DNA of 64,000 nucleotides. It comes from Bacteroidota bacterium. GTDB taxonomy: Bacteria > Bacteroidota > Bacteroidia > Chitinophagales > Chitinophagaceae. The stretch covers positions 1 to 64,000 of the forward strand of contig SYEV01000087.1 in assembly GCA_005800655.1 (NCBI GenBank), in the 5' to 3' direction. Shown piece after piece: positions 9,840 to 20,047 of this stretch; the first letter of the stretch is position 1; each line of letters starts with the position of its first letter. The notes beneath the pieces were generated by a model. It saw only the letters and a program-made list of their open reading frames with translations. It ran no database searches and had not been told where the DNA came from. Position numbers and translations under genes: made by a program.

Positions 9840-11999
9840 TTACTGCACTAAATTCAATTCATCTACAATATGTTTCGCACCGCCTAATTTATCGATGCAC
9901 CATAAAACATAACGCACATCTACACAAATAGTACGATTCAATTCTGAATCAAAAGCAATCTTATGACTTAGTGCTTCATAGTTGCCATCAAAAGCTAAGC
10001 CGATTAAATTTCCATTAGCATCTAATACAGGCGAGCCTGAATTACCGCCAGTGATATCATTGGTCGTTATAAATGAGACAACCACATCGCCAATTTTTTT
10101 ATCTGCATAAGGACCGTAATCTTTTGCTTTGTATAAATCTAAAAATTTGCTTGGCAAATCAAATTCATAATCACCTTTCACATACTTAGATGCAACGCCA
10201 CTTAAAGTGCAATAAAAATCATATTTAACTGCATCCTTGGGATTGTAACTTTTTATATTACCATAGGAAACGCGCATGGTAAAATTAGCATCAGGATAAG
10301 TGCTATTCATTTTTGTTGGATTCATTTCAAATAAACCTTTCAAATACAAACGACCTAAATCAGAAGTTTTATTCATAAACGCCGCGTATTTAGGCGTTAC
10401 TGTAGATGTATAATTTACAATAAATGATTTGGCAGCATTAAATGCTGGATCATTTTTTAAAACGTCTATGCTTGGTTTGTCTGTAAACGCTTTCCACTTG
10501 GTATCATCAAAAGCCATGGTGTTTGCAAATACATCGGCTGCAAATAATTTGTATGGATTTTGATCAATATCATTATAGTTTTTAAATAAATCTTCGTAAA
10601 AGCCTTTAGGGTGCTGGCTTTTATCAACATCACCATAAAACATAGCAACTGCTGAAGCTAAAATACTTTGGTCACTTTTTTTATTTTCATCCGCTAAGAA
10701 TACTATTCTTGATTTAGTTGCAGCTTCCATTACTTTACTAATATCATCTGCTTTTACATTTGGATTGGATAACATAGCTTCAACACTTAGCCAACTACTT
10801 GCATAAGCCATTAACGGGCTACCCATAATACCTTCATTAATATATTGACGGTGCTTTGCATACGGCGTCCAACTTGCATAGCTTGATGCGTAATCATTAA
10901 AAATATTTTCATAGGCAGGCTTGCCCTTAGCCCAATCATTAAAAGTTGCTTCTACTTTTTGTTTTTGTCCGTAGATGTCAAACTTTAATAGTTGCTTTGT
11001 TTCACCATCAAAAAATTTCCAGTAGTTAGCAATGCTCGCGTAATTACTTGCTAATTGTAATTTGACTGCTGCACTTTTTTTCATTTCAGCAAACATAAAT
11101 TTTAAACGCATGTCACGCAATTTCACTAAAGTTGGACTGGTGATGTCTGTCGCTAATTTTACACCGAAAGAAGTTTCATATCTATTGGTGCCGCCTGGAT
11201 AACCATAAATCATACTATAGTCCCCATCTTTAAATCCCTTGATGCTCACAGGTAAATAATATTTAGGTTTGAAGGGAACATTATCCGCGCTGTACTTGGC
11301 GGGCTTTCCTTCCTTATTCATATAAACACGAAAAACCGAAAAATCACCCGTATGTCTTGGCCACTCCCAGTTGTCTGTATCACCGCCAAATTTTCCAATA
11401 CTTTCAGGTGGGTTACCAACTAAGCGAATATCCTTATATACATCATAAACAAATAAAAAGAACTGATTTCCTTTAAACATGCTCGCTACGACCGCGTCCT
11501 TATATTCATCACTACCAACAACCTCCTTAATGATCTCACCCATTACCTTGGCATATTTTTGCGCGCGCTCAGCACCTTGTGATTCCCCTAAAGCTGCCAA
11601 TACCTTAGTAGATACATCTTCAATTCGATTTAAAAATTTAACAGAGAGATTACTTGAAATTTCTTTGGATTTATCGCTTGCCCAAAAGCCATCTTGTAAA
11701 TAATTGTTTTGAGTAGAACTAGCAGCTGCAATCGCACTATAACCACAATGATGATTGGTAAAAATTAATCCTTGATCAGATACAATTTCACCGGTACAGC
11801 CACCGCCAAAAATAATAATCGCATCCTTGATACTTGACTTATTGATACTATATAATTGTTCTGGTTTTAATTTTAAGCCACGTTTAACCATATCATTATA
11901 CACTTGTTGCCCTAATAACATGGGCAACCACATGCCTTCATCAGCATAACTGCGAAATAGTGTAAGCACAAGCGCTAGGGAAATAAAAATTTTTTTCAT
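9840..11999 (-). CDS. S46 family dipeptidyl-peptidase (DPP7-like)
   Basis: DEGMWLPMLLG N-terminus, catalytic His region FTNHHCGYSAI, catalytic Ser region TGGNSGSPVLDANGNLIGLAFDGN. Confidence 0.9.
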   Translation of the reverse strand: MKKIFISLALVLTLFRSYADEGMWLPMLLGQQVYNDMVKRGLKLKPEQLYSINKSSIKDAIIIFGGGCTGEIVSDQGLIFTNHHCGYSAIAAASSTQNNYLQDGFWASDKSKEISSNLSVKFLNRIEDVSTKVLAALGESQGAERAQKYAKVMGEIIKEVVGSDEYKDAVVASMFKGNQFFLFVYDVYKDIRLVGNPPESIGKFGGDTDNWEWPRHTGDFSVFRVYMNKEGKPAKYSADNVPFKPKYYLPVSIKGFKDGDYSMIYGYPGGTNRYETSFGVKLATDITSPTLVKLRDMRLKFMFAEMKKSAAVKLQLASNYASIANYWKFFDGETKQLLKFDIYGQKQKVEATFNDWAKGKPAYENIFNDYASSYASWTPYAKHRQYINEGIMGSPLMAYASSWLSVEAMLSNPNVKADDISKVMEAATKSRIVFLADENKKSDQSILASAVAMFYGDVDKSQHPKGFYEDLFKNYNDIDQNPYKLFAADVFANTMAFDDTKWKAFTDKPSIDVLKNDPAFNAAKSFIVNYTSTVTPKYAAFMNKTSDLGRLYLKGLFEMNPTKMNSTYPDANFTMRVSYGNIKSYNPKDAVKYDFYCTLSGVASKYVKGDYEFDLPSKFLDLYKAKDYGPYADKKIGDVVVSFITTNDITGGNSGSPVLDANGNLIGLAFDGNYEALSHKIAFDSELNRTICVDVRYVLWCIDKLGGAKHIVDELNLVQ

Positions 12000-12073
12000 A
12001 ATTGATTGTATTATAAGAGCAATTTAAATAAAATAATTAGGTTGGGGTATGATATTAGTTGGAATTTACTCAT

Positions 12074-13264
12074 CTACCTCCCTTTTGTTGATTTTTTCCA
12101 GTTTATAGTGGTAAAGACAATTTTACTATAATTATCCTTTTCATATAAAATCCCAATTTGTTGCTTGTTGGCCAATACAAGATCCGAATATGCTGAATTA
12201 TTGCTCATCATTTTTGGATCAGTCGCATTATCAACGATCCAATTTTTTATCCATGTTTTTCCTTCATCAAAACTAATACGCAAAGTTAAATTATTTCTAT
12301 TTTTAGCATCTGCCGCATTTGAAAAAGCAAGTATTTGTTTCTTATTTTTTACGCCAATATTTAAAATGCTTCCTTCACAAACGGGGTCGGGAAGTTGCTG
12401 ATCAAAATAGCTTGTATCCCAGGAAGCGCCGCCATTTGAGCTAATCGCCACTATGCGTAATCGAATATCACCTTTTTGATTTCTTGCATTAAGCATCATT
12501 CTATTATTTGAAAGTTCTGCGGCAGTTGATTCGTTGCTACCAGGTAAATGTAATTTTTCGCTTAACTTAAATGTAGCTCCGTGATCATCCGAATAAAAAC
12601 TGTGCGCAAAATAGTCCTCCCCTTGCTTTTGTGGTGCCCCTGCAGAATGATTTGCTGGAATAAAAATACGACCCTTATATAAACCAGTGGAAACCTGTAA
12701 TGCATGACCTGGTGTGTTTGCATAATGTCTCCAATCTTCTTTAAAATTATATAAAGGATTGGCTGTTGGTTGCATGGGTCGATGTGTTTGCGTAGTGATA
12801 TTTACACCAGCACTCCAAGTGAATCCATTATCAAGGGAGGTTTTATACCACACTTCTCTTACACCCTTGCCATTTCTTATTTCACTTTCATGATTATTTC
12901 CAGTGTTATAAAATAAAAATAATCTTCCTTTAGGATAAGCTGGATCATTCATGTCAAACACTGGCGCAGGATTGCCTACCTGTAATGAATCGTAAGTTGC
13001 AATTATATTGATCGCCGACCATGTTTTACCATGATCTGAACTACGCTTCATTACAATATCAATATCACCAAAGTCTCCAGATGAGTTCACCCTTCCTTCA
13101 CAAAAAGCCAACAAATCATTACTAGGAGTTTTAATTATGGCTGGTATTCGAAAGCTTTTATACCCCTCCGTGCCTGAAATAAAAACCGGAGTATTTATTT
13201 GTTGTGAAAATCCACTGTTTCCACAAAAAAATAAAATATAAAATAGTATATTGATTTTTTTCAT
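12074..13264 (-). CDS. Exo-alpha-sialidase (GH33-like)
   Basis: Signal peptide, FRIP motif (KSFRIPAI), repeated Asp-boxes (SSDHGKTW, SLDNGFTW, SDDHGATF, SSNGGASW, SFDEGKTW). Confidence 0.87.
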   Translation of the reverse strand: MKKINILFYILFFCGNSGFSQQINTPVFISGTEGYKSFRIPAIIKTPSNDLLAFCEGRVNSSGDFGDIDIVMKRSSDHGKTWSAINIIATYDSLQVGNPAPVFDMNDPAYPKGRLFLFYNTGNNHESEIRNGKGVREVWYKTSLDNGFTWSAGVNITTQTHRPMQPTANPLYNFKEDWRHYANTPGHALQVSTGLYKGRIFIPANHSAGAPQKQGEDYFAHSFYSDDHGATFKLSEKLHLPGSNESTAAELSNNRMMLNARNQKGDIRLRIVAISSNGGASWDTSYFDQQLPDPVCEGSILNIGVKNKKQILAFSNAADAKNRNNLTLRISFDEGKTWIKNWIVDNATDPKMMSNNSAYSDLVLANKQQIGILYEKDNYSKIVFTTINWKKSTKGR

Positions 13265-13381
13265 TTGAACTAAACGATTTAAGTATGATAAAAATATAGT
13301 AAATTTAAATAGTAAAATAGATTGCGGTTTTTTAATGTTTTAAAATCGTTCGTTAATATATAAATTTGATTTTTCCTTCTC

Positions 13382-13894
13382 ATGAACTTACAACCCACCG
13401 ATTTAAAAAACAACATTGTTTGGCTAGAACCCTTGAAGCAAGCTCATTTTGAGGAGCTGTACCTGGTTGCTTCCGATCCATTAATTTGGGAACAACATCC
13501 CAATCCAGACAGATATAAATTGGACGCTTTTACCAACTATTTTAAAGGAGCGATGGAATCAGGTGGTGCATTTATAATTAGAGATACATTAAGTGGCGAA
13601 GCATTGGGTTCCAGTCGCTATTGCGCATACGACGCAGCTAATAAAGAAATTCAAATTGGTTATACTTTTTTTGCAAGAAGTTGTTGGGGGAAGTCCATCA
13701 ATAAAGAAGTAAAAACATTAATGCTTAACCATGCATTTAATTATGTAGATAAAGTGGCTTTTTATGTAGGGGCTAACAACATTCGATCGCAAAAAGCAAT
13801 GGAACGGATTGGTGGTATTAAAATTCGGGAGGAGGTAGTTGCTTATTTTGGAGAGCCTGATAGATTAAATTTTAGGTATGAAATTAACAAGTGA
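13382..13894 (+). CDS. GNAT family N-acetyltransferase
   Basis: Acetyltransf_3-like pattern: IWLEPL..., IQIGYTFFARSCWGKSINKE, VGANNIRSQKAMERIGG. Confidence 0.85.
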   Translation: MNLQPTDLKNNIVWLEPLKQAHFEELYLVASDPLIWEQHPNPDRYKLDAFTNYFKGAMESGGAFIIRDTLSGEALGSSRYCAYDAANKEIQIGYTFFARSCWGKSINKEVKTLMLNHAFNYVDKVAFYVGANNIRSQKAMERIGGIKIREEVVAYFGEPDRLNFRYEINK

Positions 13895-13927
13895 TTCTGT
13901 TTTGAAAAATGATTTTATAGTACACTA

Positions 13928-15289
13928 ATGATAAAAAAGTTTCCATTTTTTCTATTTTGTTTTTTGTATTATTTGACAGCTATACATGCACAAAATAAAA
14001 AACCAAATATTCTCATCATCTTAACCGATGACCAAGGATATCATGATGTTTCCTATTACGGTACAAAAGATATTCGAACACCTAATATTGATGCAATTCG
14101 CAATGCAGGTATGCGATTCGATTATTTTTATAGCAATTCCCCGGTATGTGCACCAACAAGGGCTTCACTGATGTCGGGCAGATTTCCCGATTTGGTGGGA
14201 GTTCCGGGATTAATCAGATCCACACCCGATAATAATTGGGGCTACTTGCAACCAGGTACTATTTTATTACCACAAGCATTAAAACAAGCGGGATATCGCA
14301 CTGCGCATATTGGTAAATGGAATTTAGGATTAGAATCACCCAACCTTCCCAATGAAAAAGGATTTGATTTGTTTCATGGTTGGTTGGAGGATATGATGGA
14401 TGATTATTGGACCCACTTACGGCATGGGAAAAATTTCATGCGCTTAAACAAAGAACCGATTGAACCCGTAGGACACGCAACAGAACTATTTACACAGTGG
14501 TCCATTGATTATTTTAAAAAACAAGTCGGTGAAAAAAATCCATTTTTTTTATACTTATCCTATAATGCGCCGCACTTCCCTGTATCTCCGCCAACAGCGT
14601 GGTTACAAAAAGTGAAGCAAAGAGAACCGCAAGTTTCAGAAACAAGAGCTAAGCTAGTAGCCTTTATTGAACATATGGATGATAATATTGGTAAAGTAAT
14701 TGCATCATTAAAAGCCAATGGCCAATATGAAAATACCATCATCTTATTTTTAAGTGATAATGGTGGTCACCTACCCAGTGAGTCAAATAATGGTGATTTG
14801 CGCGATGGAAAACAAAGTATGTATGAGGGTGGATTAAGAGTTCCTACTGTAATCAGTTGGCCTAAAATGATTAAAGCGGGTAGCGTATCGGCACAAGTAA
14901 ATTTAACAATGGATATATACCCCACATTATTAGAAATTGCAGGGGTTCCTATCAAACATAAAATTGAAGGAAGAAGTTTTTTGTATACATTAATAAGTGA
15001 AAAAAATACAACTACCAGTGTTGATGAAAATAGAGTGCTTTATTTTACCCGAAGAGAAGGTGGCATGGAATATGGTGGTAAGGCATATCACGCAATTCGA
15101 CAAGGTGATTGGAAATTGTTACAAAATAATCCCTATCAGCCCTTGGAGTTATATCATCTTAAGCTAGATCCTGAGGAAAGAAATAATTTAATAAAACAAG
15201 AGCCTAAAATTGTAGAAAAATTGAACGCTTTATTATTAAAGCAAATTCAGGAAAGTGGTAAAGTGCCTTGGCAAAAGCAAAACAGATAG
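13928..15289 (+). CDS. Sulfatase (S1-like)
   Basis: NILIILTDDQGYHDVSYYG, active-site CAPTRASLMSG, GKWNLG, FLSDNGGH. Confidence 0.9.
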   Translation: MIKKFPFFLFCFLYYLTAIHAQNKKPNILIILTDDQGYHDVSYYGTKDIRTPNIDAIRNAGMRFDYFYSNSPVCAPTRASLMSGRFPDLVGVPGLIRSTPDNNWGYLQPGTILLPQALKQAGYRTAHIGKWNLGLESPNLPNEKGFDLFHGWLEDMMDDYWTHLRHGKNFMRLNKEPIEPVGHATELFTQWSIDYFKKQVGEKNPFFLYLSYNAPHFPVSPPTAWLQKVKQREPQVSETRAKLVAFIEHMDDNIGKVIASLKANGQYENTIILFLSDNGGHLPSESNNGDLRDGKQSMYEGGLRVPTVISWPKMIKAGSVSAQVNLTMDIYPTLLEIAGVPIKHKIEGRSFLYTLISEKNTTTSVDENRVLYFTRREGGMEYGGKAYHAIRQGDWKLLQNNPYQPLELYHLKLDPEERNNLIKQEPKIVEKLNALLLKQIQESGKVPWQKQNR

Positions 15290-15373
15290 CAATCCCCTAT
15301 TAAATTTTGATGCCTACTAATTAATAGTTAAATTGCTATACGCTAGATTGCTATTTATTTCTATCTAAATCAT

Positions 15374-16831
15374 ATGCTTGAATTCATAGGTCACTTACAT
15401 CCTGTCATTGTGCATTTGCCCATTGGTATTTTGCTATTGGGTGTTTTGATGATGGTTTACCAACATTATACTAAGGTTGATTTACGCACTCCTATTTCAT
15501 TGGCTTTTTTGGTTGGGAGTATAAGCGCCGTGATGGCTTGTATTGCAGGATGGATTTTATCCAACTCCGGCGAATATGATGCGTTATTAGTTCAAAAACA
15601 TCAGTGGACCGGGATTAGCACTGCAGTTATAGGATTACTAGTTTATTTCTTAAAGCAATACCGAAAATTATTAGCTGTCATATTAACCCTACTTCTTTTT
15701 ATTACAGGTCACTATGGTGGTACATTGACGCACGGAGAAAATTATTTATTTAACTCCAATGAAAATTCCAACACGAGCCAGGTTGACACTATAAAAGTGG
15801 AAGCAAAAAAAATTACTCAAAAAATTTCAAATGGAGCTGATTCCTTAACCATTGAAACACATAATGTTTATAAAGAACAAGTTGCGCCAATCTTAAAATT
15901 GAGATGTTATAATTGTCACGCTGCACTAAAACAGAAAAATGGGTTAAGATTGGATGGAGAAATGTTCATCAAAAAGGGTGGAAAAAACGGAAAGATATTT
16001 GTCGCGGGTAATACTTACAAAAGTCCACTATATACAAGCTTAGTATTGCCAATTGATGATGAAAAACATATGCCGCCGAAAGGAAAACATCAGTTAAGTC
16101 AAAATGAAATTTTAATCATTGAACGCTGGATAAAATCCGGCGCCTCTTTCGAGGACATTATTGACACTATTTCCAATAACGAATTGTTTAAAAATGTTGC
16201 ATCCCAAAATACCATTACGGATAAAAATATTTTAGCTACTCCAGCAAAAGTAAATAGTGAAATAACAGAAACAAAAAAGCAGGAGATTGAAAATAATAAT
16301 AGTATAAAAAGTTCCGTAAAAATTATAAACCTACCAAATCCTGCACCCATAAGCCCCGCGATCATTGAAGATTTCAAAGAAGAAAATATTATTTTAACCA
16401 ATATCGCAGAAGGTTCCAATTTTGTTATAGCCAATTTTGTTAATGTAGTTCCCTTTAATAATTCTAGCTTACAAGCATTGAAAAATATTAATGCACAGTT
16501 AGTAACATTAAAATTGACCAACTTACCTATCAATGATAATGATATAAAAATAGTTGCGGATTTAAAAAATATTAAAAAGTTGAATGTTGAAAACACTTTG
16601 ATCACGGATAATGGGTTGGACTATATAAAGCAATTGTCACAATTGGAACAGCTTAACCTTTATGGTACGAATATTTCAGATGAAGGGCTTATGCAATTAG
16701 CTACATTAAAAAACTTATCTGTGCTTTATTTATGGAAAACTAAAGTAACTTTAAATGGGATTGAACAGTTTAAAAAATTAAATCCGAAAGTAACTATCGA
16801 AATAGGAGATTTTAAATTTCAGAAAAAATGA
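15374..16831 (+). CDS. DUF2231-like membrane domain + PSC-type cytochrome c (CxxCH) + leucine-rich-repeat protein
   Basis: HPVIVHLPIGILLLGVLMM membrane start; heme motif CYNCH followed by KNGLRLDG; C-terminal LRRs (IKKLNVENTLITDNGLDYIKQLSQLEQLNLYGTNISDEGL). Confidence 0.8.
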   Translation: MLEFIGHLHPVIVHLPIGILLLGVLMMVYQHYTKVDLRTPISLAFLVGSISAVMACIAGWILSNSGEYDALLVQKHQWTGISTAVIGLLVYFLKQYRKLLAVILTLLLFITGHYGGTLTHGENYLFNSNENSNTSQVDTIKVEAKKITQKISNGADSLTIETHNVYKEQVAPILKLRCYNCHAALKQKNGLRLDGEMFIKKGGKNGKIFVAGNTYKSPLYTSLVLPIDDEKHMPPKGKHQLSQNEILIIERWIKSGASFEDIIDTISNNELFKNVASQNTITDKNILATPAKVNSEITETKKQEIENNNSIKSSVKIINLPNPAPISPAIIEDFKEENIILTNIAEGSNFVIANFVNVVPFNNSSLQALKNINAQLVTLKLTNLPINDNDIKIVADLKNIKKLNVENTLITDNGLDYIKQLSQLEQLNLYGTNISDEGLMQLATLKNLSVLYLWKTKVTLNGIEQFKKLNPKVTIEIGDFKFQKK

Positions 16832-19800
16832 AGAAATATTATTTATTAATTGGTTTTATTGGTGTTTTTTTTGCATTTAAAAACATATCCAAATTACCCG
16901 AGGATGTAAATGCGGCGTATCTTAAATTACCTTCCGTCATTGACTATAATGAACATGTAAAACCAATTTTATCAGATAAATGTTTTTCTTGTCATGGACC
17001 AGATAAGGCAAAACAAAAAGCAGGGCTTAGATTAGATATGGAGGCGTCGGCTTATGGACCCTTGCCTGAAAGCCCTGGGAAATTTGCCATTGTGCCGGGT
17101 AATTTAAATAAGAGTGAGCTTTACCACCGCATTTTATCTTCCGATCCTAGTTACATAATGCCGGATCCAAAATCTCATTTAACCTTAGATGCAAAGGAAA
17201 AAGCAATACTTATAAAGTGGATTGAAATGGGTGCCATATATAAGCCACACTGGGCATTTGTTGCACCAGAGAAGAAGGCGATTCCTGATCTCTTTAATTT
17301 ACAGGTGAATAATCCCATTGATAATTTTGTATTTAGTCGATTACAACAAGAAGGTTTACAGCCTAGCCCTCAGGCGTCTAAAGAAATTTTATTAAGAAGG
17401 CTTTCCTTGGATTTGACCGGTCTTCCGCCGACCGTTGATGAAATAGACCAATTCTTAAACGACCAAAGCGCAAATGCTTACGAAAAACAAGTAGACCGTT
17501 TATTAAGCTCACCGCATTATGGTGAAAAAATGGCGACCCAATGGTTGGACCTAGCCCGCTTCGCTGATTCCTACGGTTACACCGTGGATAGAACCAGGGA
17601 TATGTCGGTTTATCGCGATTGGGTTATTGGTGCTTTCAATGAAAACATGTCTTATAAAAATTTCATCCATTATCAACTAGCGGGTGATTTAATGCCTTCG
17701 CCTACCAAGGATATGATTATTGCAACTGCGTTTAATCGCAATCATCCACAAAATCAGGAAGGTGGAATTATTGAAGAAGAATTTCAAACAGAATATGTGA
17801 TGGATCGTACCAATACTTTTGGAGAAGCGTTTTTATCCATATCGGTGGGTTGTGCAAGATGTCATGATCATAAGTATGATCCGGTTTCACAGGAAAATTA
17901 TTATGAGCTGTATAGTTTTTTTAATAATGTACGCGAGGCAGGACAGATCTCTTGGAATGATGATATGCCAACACCCACATTAATGCTTCCTACGGTAGCA
18001 CAAGAAAAAACTATTCAATATATTAATTCATTGGTTAAAGAAAAAGAAACGCAATTAAAATTGAGCTACGAAAATGCATCCAATGAATTTAATGAATGGA
18101 TACAACAAGAAAAATATAAAACAATATCAAGCAAGGGCGTCCCGGTTGAAAATTTACAAGGCTTTTTTAGTTTTGAAGATTCATTAAAAAATAGTGTCAA
18201 CAATAGTAAAACAGCCATTTTACGTCGCGATTGGGATACAAAAAGTGAACCATTGGAATTTGAAAAAAATGGGAATGGACAAAGTTTATATTTAAATGGT
18301 GATGCCTATTTGGATTTAAAAGAAGTGGGCGTTTTCAGAAAATCGGAGCCTTTTACCATTGGCCTATGGATAACTATTCCTAAGGAAGTGAAGGAGGGTG
18401 TTATTTTTCATAAAAGCAATGCAGAAAGGTTGTATAATTTCAAAGGTTATCATGTTTATTTAAAAAATAATCGACTTGAAATGACAATGGCACATACTGC
18501 ACCTTCCAATGCCATTACAAAACTGTCTTTAACGGATGTGCCCCGTAATCAATGGATACAACTCACTATGACCTATGATGGATCTTCTACCGCAAAAGGT
18601 TTGAATTTATTTATTGATGGCGCGCCATTAAAAATGGAAACACAGATTGATCAATTATATAAAGACATTGTATTTTTTTCAAAGGATGAACCAGGATTAC
18701 AAATTGGAGCCTGGTATCGTGGATTTGGTGTTAAGGGCGGAAAGCTAGATGATGTATCTGTATATAACCGAGCTTTAACTCCTTTTGAAATAAAAGTATT
18801 GGCAAAAAAAGCGAATTGGGATTTAATTACAAAAAAAATCAGCACCGAATTAAGCAACGAGGATATTGCCGTTTTAAAAGAATATTATAACTCAGTAGTG
18901 AATGTAGGTATTAAAAACGCAAACCTGGCACTTCAAACACAAAGAAAATTATTAGCAGATTCAACCGAGCATATCAAAGAATTAATGGTGATGCAAGAAA
19001 TGCCACAGCCTAAAAAAACCTTTTTGTTAAACAGGGGACAATATGATGCGCCAACAAAACAAGTATTTCCAAATACACCAGAAAAAATATTACCCTTCTC
19101 TAATCAACTTCCAAAAAACAGATATGGCTTAGCACAGTGGTTAACCGATGCACGTAATCCGCTAACAGCAAGGGTTGCTATCAATCATTTATGGCAAAAC
19201 TTTTTTGGCAAAGGTTTGGTTAAAACAGCAGAGGATTTTGGTAATCAGGGTGAAATGCCTAGTCATTTAAATTTATTGGATTGGTTGGCGATTGAATTGC
19301 GAGACAACAACTGGGATATTAAAAAAATAAATAAGCTCATGGTGATGTCTGCGACTTATCAGCAGGATTCAAAAGCTGGTGGCATGCTTATGGAAAAAGA
19401 TCCAGAAAATAAATTATTAGCAAGAGGTCCATCTATTCGCTTATCCGCTGAAATGATTCGAGACAATGCTTTAGTGGCGAGCGGTCTATTAAATAAAGAG
19501 TTGGGAGGTAAAAGCGTATATCCTTATCAGCCCGAAGGATTGTGGGAAATCAATGGGACCAAATATAATCAGGACAGTACTGATCAGGTATATAGAAGAA
19601 GCCTTTATATTATTTTAAAAAGAACGGTTCCCAATCCAACCCTTGCTAATTTTGATGGTCCTTCTAGGGCTTCTTGTGTAGTACGCAGACAATCCACCAA
19701 TACGCCCTTACAAGCATTGGTTACTTTAAATGATCCTACTTTTGTTGAAGCTGCGAAAGTGATTGGGGAAAGCATCACCAAACAACAAAATACTACAGCA

Positions 19801-20043
19801 GCTATTGGTTTAGCTTACCGACAACTTACCGGCATTACACCTACTTCAAAACAAATCGCATTATTAAGTGCAATGCAACAAAGAGAATACAATAAGTTTA
19901 AAGCTAACCCTACTAAAATAAAAGGATGGATAAATACAGGTTTATATAAAATAAATACAACATTAGATCCTTATTGGGTTGCTGCGAATAGCGTAGTTGC
20001 AAGCACCATATTAAACTCTGATGCAACCATTACTAAAAGATAA
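16828..20043 (+). CDS. PSC1 (planctomycete cytochrome c) - DUF1549 - LamG-like - DUF1553 protein
   Basis: CFSCHGPDKAKQKAGLRLDM; LLRRLSLDLTGLPPTVDEI; GCARCHDHKYDPVSQ; LamG-like FTIGLWITI; LTARVAINHLWQNFFGKGLV. ATGA overlap with the preceding gene. Confidence 0.92.
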   Translation: MKKYYLLIGFIGVFFAFKNISKLPEDVNAAYLKLPSVIDYNEHVKPILSDKCFSCHGPDKAKQKAGLRLDMEASAYGPLPESPGKFAIVPGNLNKSELYHRILSSDPSYIMPDPKSHLTLDAKEKAILIKWIEMGAIYKPHWAFVAPEKKAIPDLFNLQVNNPIDNFVFSRLQQEGLQPSPQASKEILLRRLSLDLTGLPPTVDEIDQFLNDQSANAYEKQVDRLLSSPHYGEKMATQWLDLARFADSYGYTVDRTRDMSVYRDWVIGAFNENMSYKNFIHYQLAGDLMPSPTKDMIIATAFNRNHPQNQEGGIIEEEFQTEYVMDRTNTFGEAFLSISVGCARCHDHKYDPVSQENYYELYSFFNNVREAGQISWNDDMPTPTLMLPTVAQEKTIQYINSLVKEKETQLKLSYENASNEFNEWIQQEKYKTISSKGVPVENLQGFFSFEDSLKNSVNNSKTAILRRDWDTKSEPLEFEKNGNGQSLYLNGDAYLDLKEVGVFRKSEPFTIGLWITIPKEVKEGVIFHKSNAERLYNFKGYHVYLKNNRLEMTMAHTAPSNAITKLSLTDVPRNQWIQLTMTYDGSSTAKGLNLFIDGAPLKMETQIDQLYKDIVFFSKDEPGLQIGAWYRGFGVKGGKLDDVSVYNRALTPFEIKVLAKKANWDLITKKISTELSNEDIAVLKEYYNSVVNVGIKNANLALQTQRKLLADSTEHIKELMVMQEMPQPKKTFLLNRGQYDAPTKQVFPNTPEKILPFSNQLPKNRYGLAQWLTDARNPLTARVAINHLWQNFFGKGLVKTAEDFGNQGEMPSHLNLLDWLAIELRDNNWDIKKINKLMVMSATYQQDSKAGGMLMEKDPENKLLARGPSIRLSAEMIRDNALVASGLLNKELGGKSVYPYQPEGLWEINGTKYNQDSTDQVYRRSLYIILKRTVPNPTLANFDGPSRASCVVRRQSTNTPLQALVTLNDPTFVEAAKVIGESITKQQNTTAAIGLAYRQLTGITPTSKQIALLSAMQQREYNKFKANPTKIKGWINTGLYKINTTLDPYWVAANSVVASTILNSDATITKR

Positions 20044-20047
20044 GTTT

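Noticed and set aside
16099-16605. 168-aa antisense ORF
   Set aside because: Opposite the LRR/cytochrome gene; hydrophobic Phe/Ile/Leu-rich composition is typical of antisense shadow ORFs.
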